64,000 nucleotides of DNA, taken from Adiantum capillus-veneris. Lineage: Eukaryota > Streptophyta > Polypodiopsida > Polypodiales > Pteridaceae. How positions within the stretch are numbered: the first letter of the stretch is position 1; each line of letters starts with the position of its first letter. This document shows positions 1 through 9,847 of this stretch, piece by piece. A model generated the notes under the pieces. The model searched no databases. It was given only the letters and a program-made list of their open reading frames with translations, and was not told the origin of the DNA. The stretch spans positions 58,026,768-58,090,767 of the forward strand of contig CM043944.1 in assembly GCA_014529385.2 (NCBI GenBank), written 5' to 3'. The position numbers and the translations under genes were made by a program.

Positions 1-1800
1 AAGCACGACATCTTTTTTCAACAGCCCCTGACTAACAATATCAGCATGAATTTTTATGCCCGTATCAGCATCTTGCGCAGAGCAACATGCCTTCAAGATG
101 CACACGTAGGTGATTGCATCTGGAGAGAGACCCTCACTTTGCATCTGCTGAAAGCAGCCCAGAGCTTCCTGGGACTGCCCCTGTTGTGCATATCCCGTGA
201 TCAATGCATTCCAACAATCCACATTCCGGACAGGAAGCTCCTCAAGCACTTTTTGTGCTTTCTGAAGTGCAGCACATTTGGCATACATATCGACCAAGGC
301 AATGCCAAGCACGGCATTTTTTTGCAACAGCCCCTGACTAATGATATTATTGTGAATTTTTGTGCCCATATCAGCATCTTGCATAGAGCCACATGCCTTT
401 AAGATGCTGACGTGGGTGATTGCATCTGGAGAGAGGCCCTCGCTTTGCATCCGCTGAAAACAGCCCAAAGCTTCCCGGCCCTGCCCCTGTTGCGCATATC
501 CTGCAATCAATGCATTCCACGAGACAACATCCCAGACAGAAAGCTCCTCAAGCATTTCATGTGCTTTCTGAAGAGCACCACATTTGGCATACATGTCGAC
601 CAAGGCATTGCCAAGCACCACATTGTTTTGCAATAGCCCCTGACTAACAATATCATTGTGAATTTTTATGCCCATATCAGCATCTTGCATAGAGCCACAT
701 GCCTTCAAGATGCATGCATAGGTGATTGTATTTGCAGAGATGCCCTCGCTTCGCATCTGCTGAAAACAGTCCAGAGCTTCCTTGCCCTGCCCTTGTTGGG
801 CATATCCTGCAATCAATGCATTCCAAGAGACGACATCCCGGACACAAAGCTCCTCAAGCACTCTTTGTGCTTTCTGAAGTAAACCACATTTCGCATACAT
901 GTCAACTAAGGCATTGCCAAGGACGACGTCTTTTTTCAACATCCCCTGACTAGCAATATCAGCATGAATTTTAATGCCCATATCAGCATCTTGCATAGAG
1001 CCACATGCCTTCAAGATGCATGTGTAGGTGATTGCATCTGGAGAGAGGCCCTCGCTTTGCATCCGCTGGAAACAGACTAGAGCTTTCTGGCCCTGCTCCT
1101 GTTGTGCATATCCCGCAATTAGTGCATTCCAAGAGACAACGTTTTGGACAAGAAGCTCCTCAAGCACTTCTTGTGCTTTATTAAGTGCACTACATTTGGC
1201 ATACATATCAACCAAGGCATTGCCAAGCACAGCATTGTTTTGCAGCAGCCCCTCACTAAGAATATCACAGTGAATTTTTATCCCCATATCAGCATCTTGC
1301 ATAGCGCCACATGCCTTCAAAATGCACGCATAGGTGATTGCATCTGGAGAGAGGCCCTCGCTTTGCATCTGCTGAAAACAGCCTAGAGCTTTTTGGCCCT
1401 GCTCTTGTTGCGCGTATGCCGCAATCAGTGCATTCCAAGAGACGACGTTCCGGATAGGAAGCTCCTCAAGCACTTTTTGTGCTTTCTGAAGTGCACCACA
1501 TTTGGCATACATGTCGACTAAGGTAGTGCCAAGCACGACATCTTTTTCCAACAGCCTTTGACTAACAATATCATCGTGAATTTTTGTGCCCATATCAACA
1601 TCTTGCATAGAGCCACATGCCTTCAAGATGCTCGCGTAGGTGACTGCATCTGGAGAGAGACCCTCACTTTGCATCTGCTGAAAACAGCCCAGAGCTTCCT
1701 GGCCCTGTCCCTGTTGGGTATATCCTGCAATCAGTGCATTCCAAGAGACAACGTCTCGTACAAGAAGCTCGTCAAAGACTTGTTGCGCCTTGACAAGTGC
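1..1800. repeat. 306-bp tandem coding repeat inside the PPR gene
   Basis: The same segment recurs at 112, 418, 724, 1030, 1336 and 1642, an exact 306-bp period. That is 102 codons, or one PPR triplet. Units differ by scattered substitutions but no indels are apparent between these landmarks, so the frame is kept. Unequal crossing-over or gene conversion within the array is the likely cause. Confidence 0.9.
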
Positions 1801-2103
1801 ACCACACTTGACATACATACTGACCAACATGTTCCCTAGGTATGTATTCTTTTCAAGTAACCCGCTATCACGAATATCAGCATGTATCCTACTGCCTCGG
1901 TATAAATCTTTCTCCTTAGCACAGTCTTTAAGTGAGCTCACAAAAGAAAGACTCATTCTCTTCATCTGCATGTTTGCTTGTGTAGCCTTTATTGCTGCTT
2001 TCTTGGCGGTGCTCTGTGAACACAAAACCAGTGGTGCTGAGAGAGAAAACGAAACTGTGTGTGTGTGTGGATTTACCAACCGTTCCATAAAGGGGACCCC
2101 CAT
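1..2103 (-). CDS. PLS-type pentatricopeptide repeat (PPR) protein, 5' part, runs off the window
   Basis: The minus strand is open for 701 codons from an ATG at 2103 to the window edge. An in-frame TAG lies just upstream of that ATG, which fixes the start. About 60 N-terminal residues, rich in Ser, Thr, Lys and Ala, could be an organelle-targeting peptide. PPR repeats follow, with recurring motifs such as VVSWNALIAGYAQQGQ, LVDMYAKCGAL and GLSPDAITYACILKACGS, the usual signature of plant P-L-S triplets. Such proteins bind organellar RNA one base per repeat and, with E/DYW tails, direct C-to-U editing. The C-terminus is outside the window, so an E or DYW domain cannot be judged. No frameshift or stop was seen. 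Successive 102-residue units are almost identical, which is unusual for a PPR protein that reads a defined RNA sequence. A non-expressed expansion is possible. Confidence 0.85.
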   Translation of the reverse strand, partial: MGVPFMERLVNPHTHTVSFSLSAPLVLCSQSTAKKAAIKATQANMQMKRMSLSFVSSLKDCAKEKDLYRGSRIHADIRDSGLLEKNTYLGNMLVSMYVKCGALVKAQQVFDELLVRDVVSWNALIAGYTQQGQGQEALGCFQQMQSEGLSPDAVTYASILKACGSMQDVDMGTKIHDDIVSQRLLEKDVVLGTTLVDMYAKCGALQKAQKVLEELPIRNVVSWNALIAAYAQQEQGQKALGCFQQMQSEGLSPDAITYACILKACGAMQDADMGIKIHCDILSEGLLQNNAVLGNALVDMYAKCSALNKAQEVLEELLVQNVVSWNALIAGYAQQEQGQKALVCFQRMQSEGLSPDAITYTCILKACGSMQDADMGIKIHADIASQGMLKKDVVLGNALVDMYAKCGLLQKAQRVLEELCVRDVVSWNALIAGYAQQGQGKEALDCFQQMRSEGISANTITYACILKACGSMQDADMGIKIHNDIVSQGLLQNNVVLGNALVDMYAKCGALQKAHEMLEELSVWDVVSWNALIAGYAQQGQGREALGCFQRMQSEGLSPDAITHVSILKACGSMQDADMGTKIHNNIISQGLLQKNAVLGIALVDMYAKCAALQKAQKVLEELPVRNVDCWNALITGYAQQGQSQEALGCFQQMQSEGLSPDAITYVCILKACCSAQDADTGIKIHADIVSQGLLKKDVVL

Positions 2104-4059
2104 CGCACGCCTCTACTGCTATGAAGGTGGGCTTCCAGCTGCGATGCTACACGCCTCATGTAATTTGTTGGCAACTCCAGATACGAAGCGTGGGCTGTTT
2201 GCTTCTTTTCACTGCAGAGCTTGACGGTGTCCTCTTTTTTCATAGCACTTCCTGCCACGCTATATGCTCTTGCATGATGCATCTTGTCCACCTTCTTCTG
2301 TGGCGTTTGTCTTTCGTTGAATCGTTGTGTCCAAGCTATGGTGAAGCTGATCATCGTGACTTGCAAGCCTCTATTGCGCTGAGGAGCAGGTATGTCGCCA
2401 CGGTTATAAAAGTAGCGTCAAAATTATACTTGTCCTCATGTAGTTTCTTTGCTCACGGCTTTCTTGCTATTATATTGTACAGGAATCTTCTGAGATCCGA
2501 GAATTTCCTAGCTTGGCGTACACAGAGCAACAAAATTAGCATCCGATATCCAGATTTGAACCCTGACAGGCCAGACCACCAAATTCCGAAGCTAACCAAC
2601 TCAGCAGCCGGTTTCTGTGATTTCAAACCACATCTTTCATCCTATACAAAAATTCTTTCAACCTCTTCCCAGGCCCTCATCCACCTGCGCGCCCTGCTGC
2701 TCAGCTTCATGCCATGCTCTCTCCCTCCCTCTTGCGCTTCCGCTCCCTTCGCCTAGCTTGGTGTTGAGGACTGCGCCGGCACAAGCACTTTCCATTAGCA
2801 GCGATTGCTTTTGATAGCTGGGCATCATCTTAGATTCGCTACGATAACGATTTTTTTAAAATCGTAGGGACATTCAACTTATCAGGGTTGAGAAAAGCAT
2901 GTCATCGTTGATGCTTTTACGCGTAGCAGCTCATAGCTCTTGATGGTGTACATCACATGCCAAAGCTTTGTAGTACATGGTTCAATTCAAAATTATCAAG
3001 TATTCTTGAATGGAATGGCAATATTGTACTTGTACTTTGTGTCGAAAATCGATCACAAAGCATGTGTACTCAAGTTATCAATTGTCTAGACCTCGATCCC
3101 AAGAATGAAAATTAGAATTTAAAGGTTGTCAATAGCAATTAAAATTAAATACACACGGGTTCATAATATCATGGTCAATGCATTGCGTGCTCACATGTCG
3201 TGCCCACCAAAAAAAAAACCATACGTATGTATATTCCTCTCCTATTTATTGTAAATTGTAAGAAATATATCTTTTCTCCATATACTTGTTTTCTCCTCCA
3301 GTGTTGAAGGGTTATAGTATACTTCTCCTCTAGTGTTGAAGGGTCATGTTTGCTTCTCCTCCATTATAAGAGGGTCACTTTTTCCTGGATTTGCAATGCA
3401 TCGGGACTAGTTCACTACCTTCAAGTTTTTTGGAAATATTGGCGTCATGATGATCCCACTGCAAAATGGTACAAGGAGATGAACCTTAATCTTAGCTAGC
3501 TTGTTTTTCTTCTTCTTTTCATCTTGATTCTATTCCATATTCTTCACTTTCTTTGCCTACTCCTCCCCTTTTGAATGCAGTTTTCGACTCCAATTAGTTT
3601 TCATTTGAAACACTTGTTCCTCCTTCTCAGTGCAATATTTTATATACTCTCTCTCAACCAAGCAACACATCATCATCCTCATCATCTTCCTACATGCTAC
3701 CTTGCCTTGCCTCATCTCGATCTTGATGTGGCTTCCTTGCTCTCTTCAAACCTTAGCCTCGCACCTTTGCTAGTTAATTACTTAATTCAATCATCGATGG
3801 ACCATAGTGACATATTCAAAACTTAAAATTCATTGTCATATGAGATGATCTTAGGATATCCTTTCATGAGGGAAGCAAAAATAATGCTTGACTCTTTTAA
3901 ACCACGTTGTCGAGAAATTTGTGCTCTTGCTAGGAAAGCACCGGGCCTCTTGCTATGAGAATTTGCGAGGAAACTCCAAAAACTATTTGAAGGAGTTATG
4001 CCATAGATGTTATGAAGCCTAGAGTTTGGTAGGGAGTGCAATCAAAGCAGCCCAACTCT

Positions 4060-4061
<2 letters not shown>
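2104..4061. other. Intergenic, no gene recognised
   Basis: AT-rich non-coding sequence with only short unsupported open frames. The one visible structure is three imperfect copies of a roughly 32-bp unit (CTTCTCCTCTAGTGTTGAAG and variants) at about 3290-3377. The first part would contain the PPR promoter, but no clear TATA element was identified. Confidence 0.5.
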
Positions 4062-4105
<44 letters not shown>

Positions 4106-4121
4106 CACACACACACACACA
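4062..4121. repeat. (CT)n/(CA)n compound microsatellite
   Basis: About 40 bp of pure CT dinucleotides run directly into about 18 bp of CA. It lies just downstream, in minus-strand terms, of the relic leader ORFs at 4145-4571. Confidence 0.95.
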
Positions 4122-4144
4122 ACGAAAGAACACAAAAGAGAAAT

Positions 4145-4356
4145 TCAAAACAGCACAAAGATGAAAACGCCAAGGCTTTGGTCGTATCTTACCATGGGTA
4201 AGATGAAAGGGTTAATAGATGAGTTAATGGATTTCAACCTTGCAGACCAAAAAAGCTACGAATTTTTCTTTGAAATTGTAATTTTGTGCTTACTATGATA
4301 TATATGTTTTGTAGAGTGATTGGGATTAATTGTGTGTACAAATCCTCTTGGTTCAT
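4145..4356 (-). pseudogene. Relic type-B leader small ORF of a gypsy element
   Basis: The minus strand starts at an ATG at 4356 and matches the type-B ORFs at 23856-24068 and 53930-54145. Shared blocks are IIVSTKLQFQ near the start and NPFILP, VRY and FIFVLF at the end. A one-base frameshift near 4250 breaks the frame. The first half is readable in the ATG frame and the second half in the next. The ATG overlaps the stop of the upstream type-A ORF as ATGA. The function is unknown. The assignment rests only on alignment to the other copies in this window. Confidence 0.65.
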
Positions 4357-4571
4357 AGCAAAATAACTACACTTATGTCAAAAGAAAGCTTATAGTGTAG
4401 AAGGGGTAGTACGACGGGATCCAGTGAACGGAGTATTCTATTAAGCCTTACTAGCCCAAAGAGAAACACTATACGTTGTTGGAAGTGTATTTTACGGCTA
4501 ATCCATACGTTAATTGTAATAGATCGCACGGAGTGAAAGCAAAAGAAATTCACATCATGTAGATTATTCAT
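4353..4571 (-). CDS. Relic type-A leader small ORF of a gypsy element (72 codons)
   Basis: A complete 72-codon frame with ATG and TGA. It shares the type-A signature with 23637-23846 and 32519-32761: SRKIHFQQRIVFLFG, then RL, an IL...DP...LPLL block, and a hydrophobic end (VVILL). Type B follows immediately with an ATGA stop-start overlap, the same A-then-B order as in the leader at 23637-24068. No LTR, PBS or gag could be recognised around it, so it is an orphan piece of a gypsy leader. Product and function are unknown. Confidence 0.6.
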   Translation of the reverse strand: MNNLHDVNFFCFHSVRSITINVWISRKIHFQQRIVFLFGLVRLNRILRSLDPVVLPLLHYKLSFDISVVILL

Positions 4572-4861
4572 TTAGGATATTTTTAGTATGTGCAAAATGT
4601 AGATGTGGGAGAAGTGAAGAGAAGAAAATTTTCCCTCCCAAGCCCTATTCTTGCCCGTAGGCAATAATGATACTGCAGGGAGAGATGTGCTTGTAGTAAG
4701 GAAAACCTAGAGTTCGTAGAGAGAATGAGACTCTAAGAGTGAGAGAGATTTGTGAGAGTGTAAAGATATGGTTATTCACCTTGTGCATTAGCATAGCTCT
4801 TCAAGAAGGTTGATCATAGCTTTGGCGGAGTGTTGTAGTTTGAATGCCTTCACCAATTAGG

Positions 4862-5008
4862 ATACATGAGAGATGGGGATAGGGATAGAGATAGAAGTAG
4901 AAGTAGAGATAGAGGTAAGGGTGGTTGTAGAACTAGAAGTGGATAGAAGCTAGGTTAGGGAATAGATTTGGAGATAGAGATAGAGATATTGGTTGGGATA
5001 GAGATGAA
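4862..5008. repeat. Degenerate GATAGA-type minisatellite
   Basis: The plus strand is a run of GATAGA, GTAGAA and GATAGG hexamers with interruptions. It is purine-rich on one strand and has no coding potential. Confidence 0.75.
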
Positions 5009-5224
5009 AAACAAAACTTTCCAATTCAGATAGGAATCTTATGTAAAAAAATCATCCAAATAGGATATCTTTCTGGCCACAAAAGTCTACTTATGGTCCT
5101 CTTAGCTTAGACTTCCATTTGATTCCAATGGACACCTCATGCAATATGAAAGCATGAAATTTCTCATTGGAGAAGTTTTGTAAGCATCCTTTCAATAATG
5201 CATTAAAATAAGTGCATCTTTGAA

Positions 5225-6745
5225 AATTGGAAATTGTGTTGTCCTTGACCGTCGAGATGTCTTGCGATGGCCATGAAACTTTGTTTGAATAGTTAGTAGG
5301 GTGCTTCACCTACCTGTGCAAAGTTTCATGACCATTCATTGCCGCCTCATTGATCAAGCTGTGGAAAATCGCCAAATTTTTGCCATTGGGCTCGCTAAGG
5401 GTCCAATGATAAAAAAAATGGTGATTGTACCACCGTTGACCATTGAGACGGCTTGCGATGGCCATGAAACTTTAAAGGGGTAAGGAGTAGGGTGCATCTT
5501 TTTTCCTTGCTAAGTTTCATGGACATACGTTTTCGTCTCATCGGTCAGGCCGTGCACAATCACCAATTTTTTTCCATTGGACTCGCTAATGGCCCAACAG
5601 CAAAAAATTGGCGATTGTGCCACAATTGACCATCAAGATGGCTTGTGATAGCCATGAAACTTTGCAAGCATAGAGAGTAGGATAATTGCCCTACCCTACA
5701 AAGTCTCATTGCCATCCCTTGTCATCTCGTTGGTCAGGCCCTGCACAATTTCCAAGTTTTTAGTATTGGGCTTGTCAAGGATCCAACAACAAAAAATTGG
5801 TGCCACCCTTGACCGTTGAGAGGCTTAAGATGACCATGAACCTTTGCATAGGTAGGGAGTAAGACGTTTCCCCTGCTCGTGCAAAGTTTCATGGCCATCC
5901 GTTGTTGTCTTGCTAAAATAGGCCCCGCACAATTAACAATTTTTTGTCACTGGAAAAAATTGACGATTGTGTCGCCCTTGACCGTCGAGACAGCTTGCAA
6001 TGGCCATGAAACTTTGCAGACATGGGAAGTAGGTTCTTCCCATTCTCTTATAAAATTTCAATGGCCATCCATTTTCGACTCGTCGGCTAGGCTCTACAAA
6101 ATCGCCAATCTTTTGCCATTGCGCTCGCTAAGGTCCAACAAACGACAAAAAATTGGCGATTGTGCCACCCTTGATCATCGAGATGGCTTTCAATGGCCAT
6201 GAAACTTTGAAATAGGGTGCTTTCCCTTCCCCTACAAATTTTCATGGCCATATGTTGTCATTTCATGGGTCATTGCCCGCACAATCCTCATTTTTTTGCC
6301 ATTGGGCTCACTAAGGACCCAACGGTAAAAAAGTTGGTGATTGTGCCGCCGTTGACCGTTGAGATAGCTTGCAGTGGACATGAAACTTTGCACGGATAAG
6401 GATTGAGTGCTTCCCCTGCCTCTACAAAGTTTCATGGACATCTATTGCCGTCTTGTTGGTCGGGCCTTACACAATCTCACTTTTTTGCCAGTAGGCTCGC
6501 TAAGGGCCCAATGACAAAAAATTGGAGATTGTGCCGCTGTTGACCATTGAGACGGATTGCAATGGCCATGAAACTTTGCAAGGGTGGGTATTCAGGTGCT
6601 TCTCTTACCTCTGCAAAGTTTCATGGATATCCGTTGTGATTGTGCTATCCTTGATCATCGAGACGCCTTACAATGGCCCTGAAACTTTGCAAGGGTGGGG
6701 AATAGGGTGTTTCCCCCACCCTTTCAAAGTTTCATTGGCATTCGT
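5225..6745. repeat. Tandem satellite, about 185-bp units, each an imperfect palindrome
   Basis: The landmark CCATGAAACTTTG recurs near 5271, 5463, 5652, 5833, 6004, 6196, 6378, 6566 and 6678, giving periods of 171-192 bp and one short last unit. Within each unit GCAATGGCCATGAAACTTTG is mirrored by CAAAGTTTCATGGCCAT, and AAAATTGGCGATTGTG by CACAATCGCCAATTTT. So a unit is essentially two inverted arms of about 65 bp with two loops. One loop contains GCCATTGGGCTCGCTAAGGG and is itself partly self-complementary. No ORF is conserved across units. Confidence 0.85.
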
Positions 6746-8391
6746 TGTCGTCTCTCCATTGTGGCACAATTTCCAACAACAAAAGATTGGCGATTGTGAC
6801 AATGTACACCTCCTGGCTATGCAAACCGCTCGACGATGTGGGTGAGTGTGTCACCCACACATTGGCGAACCTCCCATCCAAGCTGTGTGTCGGGCCCCTG
6901 GAATAAGTTCCAAGGAACCATCGGTTCTACCCAACGTCGGCAAGCTGAATGGCCTGTGAACTCGATCATCCTTGAGAGCCTTTGTTTCTAGCCCAGCCTA
7001 CTAAAACCGTGACCCCCTCTTGGACGTCTGTCGTAGTACTCCATGTCAAGCCCAAGAACAAACTCTACGCAAATCTGGTAGGTAAAGTAGGTAGGCACAT
7101 CCAAATGATGGGGTACCACACCTAGTATGTCACGTACCATGGAAGGGCATGTTTTTTCATGCATGGGTGTGTAGACAGTCATCTATGTGAAAGAGTGCTT
7201 GTGGCACTAGATCTCGTGGTTGGGGACAAAATTGCTGCAAAGCGAGAGAGTGTATCGAAGGAAGGGCCCCCACCTGACGCCACAACAAGCATGTGTGCCC
7301 AAAACGGTGTGTGATTGCCCACTCCATGTAGGCATGGGGGTTGTGTGTGCATTGTGGCAAACGTAGCCACGATAGCATCCAAGGCCTTTGTCACTTAGAC
7401 TATGGGCATGACAGAAGACTACGAAGGTGCTCTGCCCCACACAACAACTCCAACGCCAAAGTGTGTGTGTGTGTGCTAGAGAGGGTGTAGGAATGGGAGG
7501 TTCTGATGCCTACTCTGGTGGCTGTGGCCACTAGCTACTATGGGGGAGCCATCTACTAAGGGGACACTCAATGTTGTGGGGGGTCACCACCTCCATGCTC
7601 TGACTTCTGTGATATGTTGCCTGCATTGAAAACAAAACACGCTCAATATCACAAAATGCAAAAGGTTGCAACAAAATTCTAATAGATAGATAAGGTAACC
7701 CTTAGACTCTTATGGTGTGGGAATTGAATATTGACCCTAAACCCTAGATTTTATCATTCTCACGGATGGCACACAAAACTTGTCTTCATAGATACTAGCA
7801 TATAGATGATCCAAAGATCCCAAAGCTTCTAGCAATAAAAGTACGGATGCTCAAAGGGTTCAACAATGATATTAAGACACCAAAGTTGATTCCCCTTGTC
7901 TGTCTTGCGTAAGTTTGTAGAGGGGTGTGTGTAAGAACACATGGTATGTGTGGATGACTTCTTGCCTATGTTTATCACTAGAACAAGGTTGCAAACATAA
8001 GGATCATTGCCAAAATTACTATGATTGGACTTCATCGGCATGATCTCCCTATTGAAAGTGAAGGCCATTTATTTTACCAGCTCACTCACTAGTGTTTTTA
8101 GATGGACTATTGTACATAGTCATTATGTTGTATTTCAAATGCCTATTTTAAGGGCCGTATCAACATTTTGAGTAGTGATGAAGAAGAAGCATCTCTTAGG
8201 CTCCGTCTCCAAAGTTTGCTCTCTTGGTTGTGTATGTGTGTGCTTACAAGCGGGGATTTTATTTTTGCGAGCTTTCAATTTTGAGCTTTTACAATTGGAA
8301 TTGTTTTTTGAGCTTTTGAACATAAAAACATAAATCAAAACATCAAGATGTGTACAAAATAGAGTTTTCTCAACCAAGTGTGCATCCGCAA
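6746..8391. other. Intergenic, no gene recognised
   Basis: Several short open frames overlap on the minus strand (6988-7440 and 7829-8068), but they overlap one another in different frames and match no family I recognise. The region lies downstream of the methyltransferase-like pseudogene and may hold its decayed 3' end. No terminal inverted repeat was found by eye. Confidence 0.4.
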
Positions 8392-8694
8392 TCAACATTT
8401 CATAGGTCCACTTGCAATGTCGTTCAAACATCTTTCATAGAGCACATCATCTAGCTCTAGACACATGCAATGCCCCATATCTTCCGTAGAAGCTCAGCCC
8501 AAACCACCACACCCCGCAAACAAGTCCAAAACATAGTCATGAAGCTCAGTTAAACGTTGCCAGTAACCACCTGACCATATAAAAATTAAATTAGAATCCT
8601 AATGCAAACACATATATACCATAACATTCACTAGTACCATACTTTGGACTAGTCTTACCAAAAGAACAAAGAAGACCGCTTTGCCCCGCCTCTA
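8392..8694 (-). pseudogene. 3' exons of a beta-class amino-DNA methyltransferase-like pseudogene
   Basis: This is the downstream part of the gene whose 5' part is at 17960-20745. The copia insertion separates them, and the TSD AGAAT joins the frames exactly. The end of the interrupted exon (8694-8659) closes with a GTAAGA donor. A CAG acceptor at 8571 opens the next exon (8570-8392), which contains DYVLDLFAGCGGLG. That is an FxGxG S-adenosylmethionine-binding motif I. It is followed by CLELDDVLYERCLND, resembling motif II of N4/N6 methylases. A TGA lies immediately after the glycine-rich loop and the splice phase does not fit, so the exon is decayed. Motif I coming last in the gene is the beta-class order. 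A C5-cytosine methylase also has DLFAGCGG, but there it would be N-terminal to the catalytic motif. Confidence 0.6.
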
Positions 8695-8699
8695 AGAAT

Positions 8700-8926
8700 T
8701 ATTGGAATTAGGGTTGCAGAGAAACACACACAGCTTGGAGAAGACGAAGGAAGCTCAAGGCACACAATAGAGAGTGTGTTACTTAGTGTGCAATGGAAAG
8801 ATAGATAGCCCTAGAGTGATGGGCGTATATACAATGCTCGGGGGAAAAAACCTCCTAAAGAGGGAAAAAATGCCCCGGTGGTCCTAGTGTGTTCACACAC
8901 ATCACTACCACATGTATATGGTAACA
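8700..8926 (-). repeat. Copia 3' LTR
   Basis: 227 bp, nearly identical to 17733-17959. The outer terminal dinucleotide is mutated: the plus strand reads TATTGG where the partner reads TGTTGG. The other end is GGTAACA. Confidence 0.95.
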
Positions 8927-8938
8927 AATCCCCCCTAG
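8927..8938 (-). other. Copia polypurine tract
   Basis: On the minus strand TAGGGGGGATT abuts the 3' LTR, the expected position for the plus-strand primer. Confidence 0.75.
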
Positions 8939-9001
8939 AGTGATGCGGTGAACGAGAGCTGGCACATGAGTAAAGGGAAGTGCCATGCCCTGAGGACATG
9001 A

Positions 9002-9847
9002 TCAGTCCACAAAGGGGAGTAAGCCCAAAGCTTTGAGGAAAGCTTCAAGCTTCTCACGAGACAATGCCTTTGTGAAAAGATCTGCAAGGTTGTCCTGTGT
9101 TGGCACATAAGCCAAGCTGATCTCTCCTGCTGAGAGACTCTCCCTGACATAGTGGTAATGCACCTCAATGTGCTTTGTGCGAGCATGAAAAACTGGGTTC
9201 CTCGCAACCGCCAATGCACTCTGACTGTCAGTGTAGATAGTGTTGGCAATGTCCTGTCCAACACCCAAATCAACCATAAGGCGTCTGAGCCATACACACT
9301 CAATCGTAGCTGTGAAGACTGCCATGTACTCAGCCTCACAACTCGAAGTGGCCACAGTAGGTTGCTTCTTGCTCAACCATGATATACATGAACTGCCAAG
9401 CATGAAACAAAAACCACTTGTGGACACTCGCGTGTCAAAACAACCAGCCCAATCTGAGTCCGAAAAAGCATGTAAGTCTGGCGGCAATGATCCCCCCTTG
9501 GGATAAAACAAGCCAAGATGTAAAGTGCCACTAAGGTAGCGGAAAATCCTCTTGACAGCCTGCCAATGCTTAGACCCTGGGCTATGCATAAATCTGCTGA
9601 CCTGTGAGACTGCAAATTGAATATCTGGCCTCGTGTTGCATACATAAATGAGGCAGCCAACATCAGTTTGGTAAAGAGTGACATCAGCAGGATCGCTAGC
9701 ATCATGTAGACTTAATTTCAAACCTATTTCCATGGGAGTGGCAAAAGGCTTGCAATCCTCAAGTCCAAACTTACATAGCAATGTCTCTATATAACTTTTC
9801 TAACACAAGGCAATACCACCATCACACTGCTTAAACTGTATACCCAA
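9002..9847 (-). pseudogene. Copia pol, end of RT and RNase H
   Basis: This frame continues the RT frame after the stop at 9848. A second stop (TAG, where related elements have Gln) lies at 9800-9802. Downstream is a copia RNase H domain: DSDWAG near the start, CEAEYMA in the middle, TDSQSAL, and KHIEVHYHYVRE with TKAL near the C-terminus, giving the D-E-D acidic residues. The domain degrades the RNA strand of the RNA-DNA hybrid during reverse transcription. It is intact from its first methionine but cut off from translation by the upstream stops. Confidence 0.9.

Noticed and set aside
46-1839. A series of plus-strand frames of 74-118 codons with repeated Cys/His-rich sequence
   Set aside because: They are antisense shadows of the PPR repeats on the minus strand. 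The repetition comes from the 306-bp units.
4862-5008. GATAGA-rich tract considered as interstitial telomere repeat
   Set aside because: The units are not TTTAGGG, and the order is irregular.
5225-6745. Regular palindromic repeats considered as a CRISPR-like array
   Set aside because: Spacing is ~185 bp, repeats make up the whole unit, there are no unique spacers, and the context is a plant nuclear genome.
6988-7440. Overlapping minus-strand frames of 64-77 codons
   Set aside because: They overlap one another in different frames, have no recognisable motif and no conserved copy in the window.
7829-8068. Minus-strand 79-codon frame downstream of the methyltransferase motif exon
   Set aside because: It could be a further exon, but no motif or splice support was found. 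Left in the unassigned interval.
8392-8570. DLFAGCGGLG taken as a C5-cytosine methyltransferase (CMT/MET type)
   Set aside because: In C5 enzymes motif I precedes the catalytic PCQ motif, but here it follows an ADFP/motif VIII-like region at the gene's 3' end. No PCQ or ENV motif was seen.
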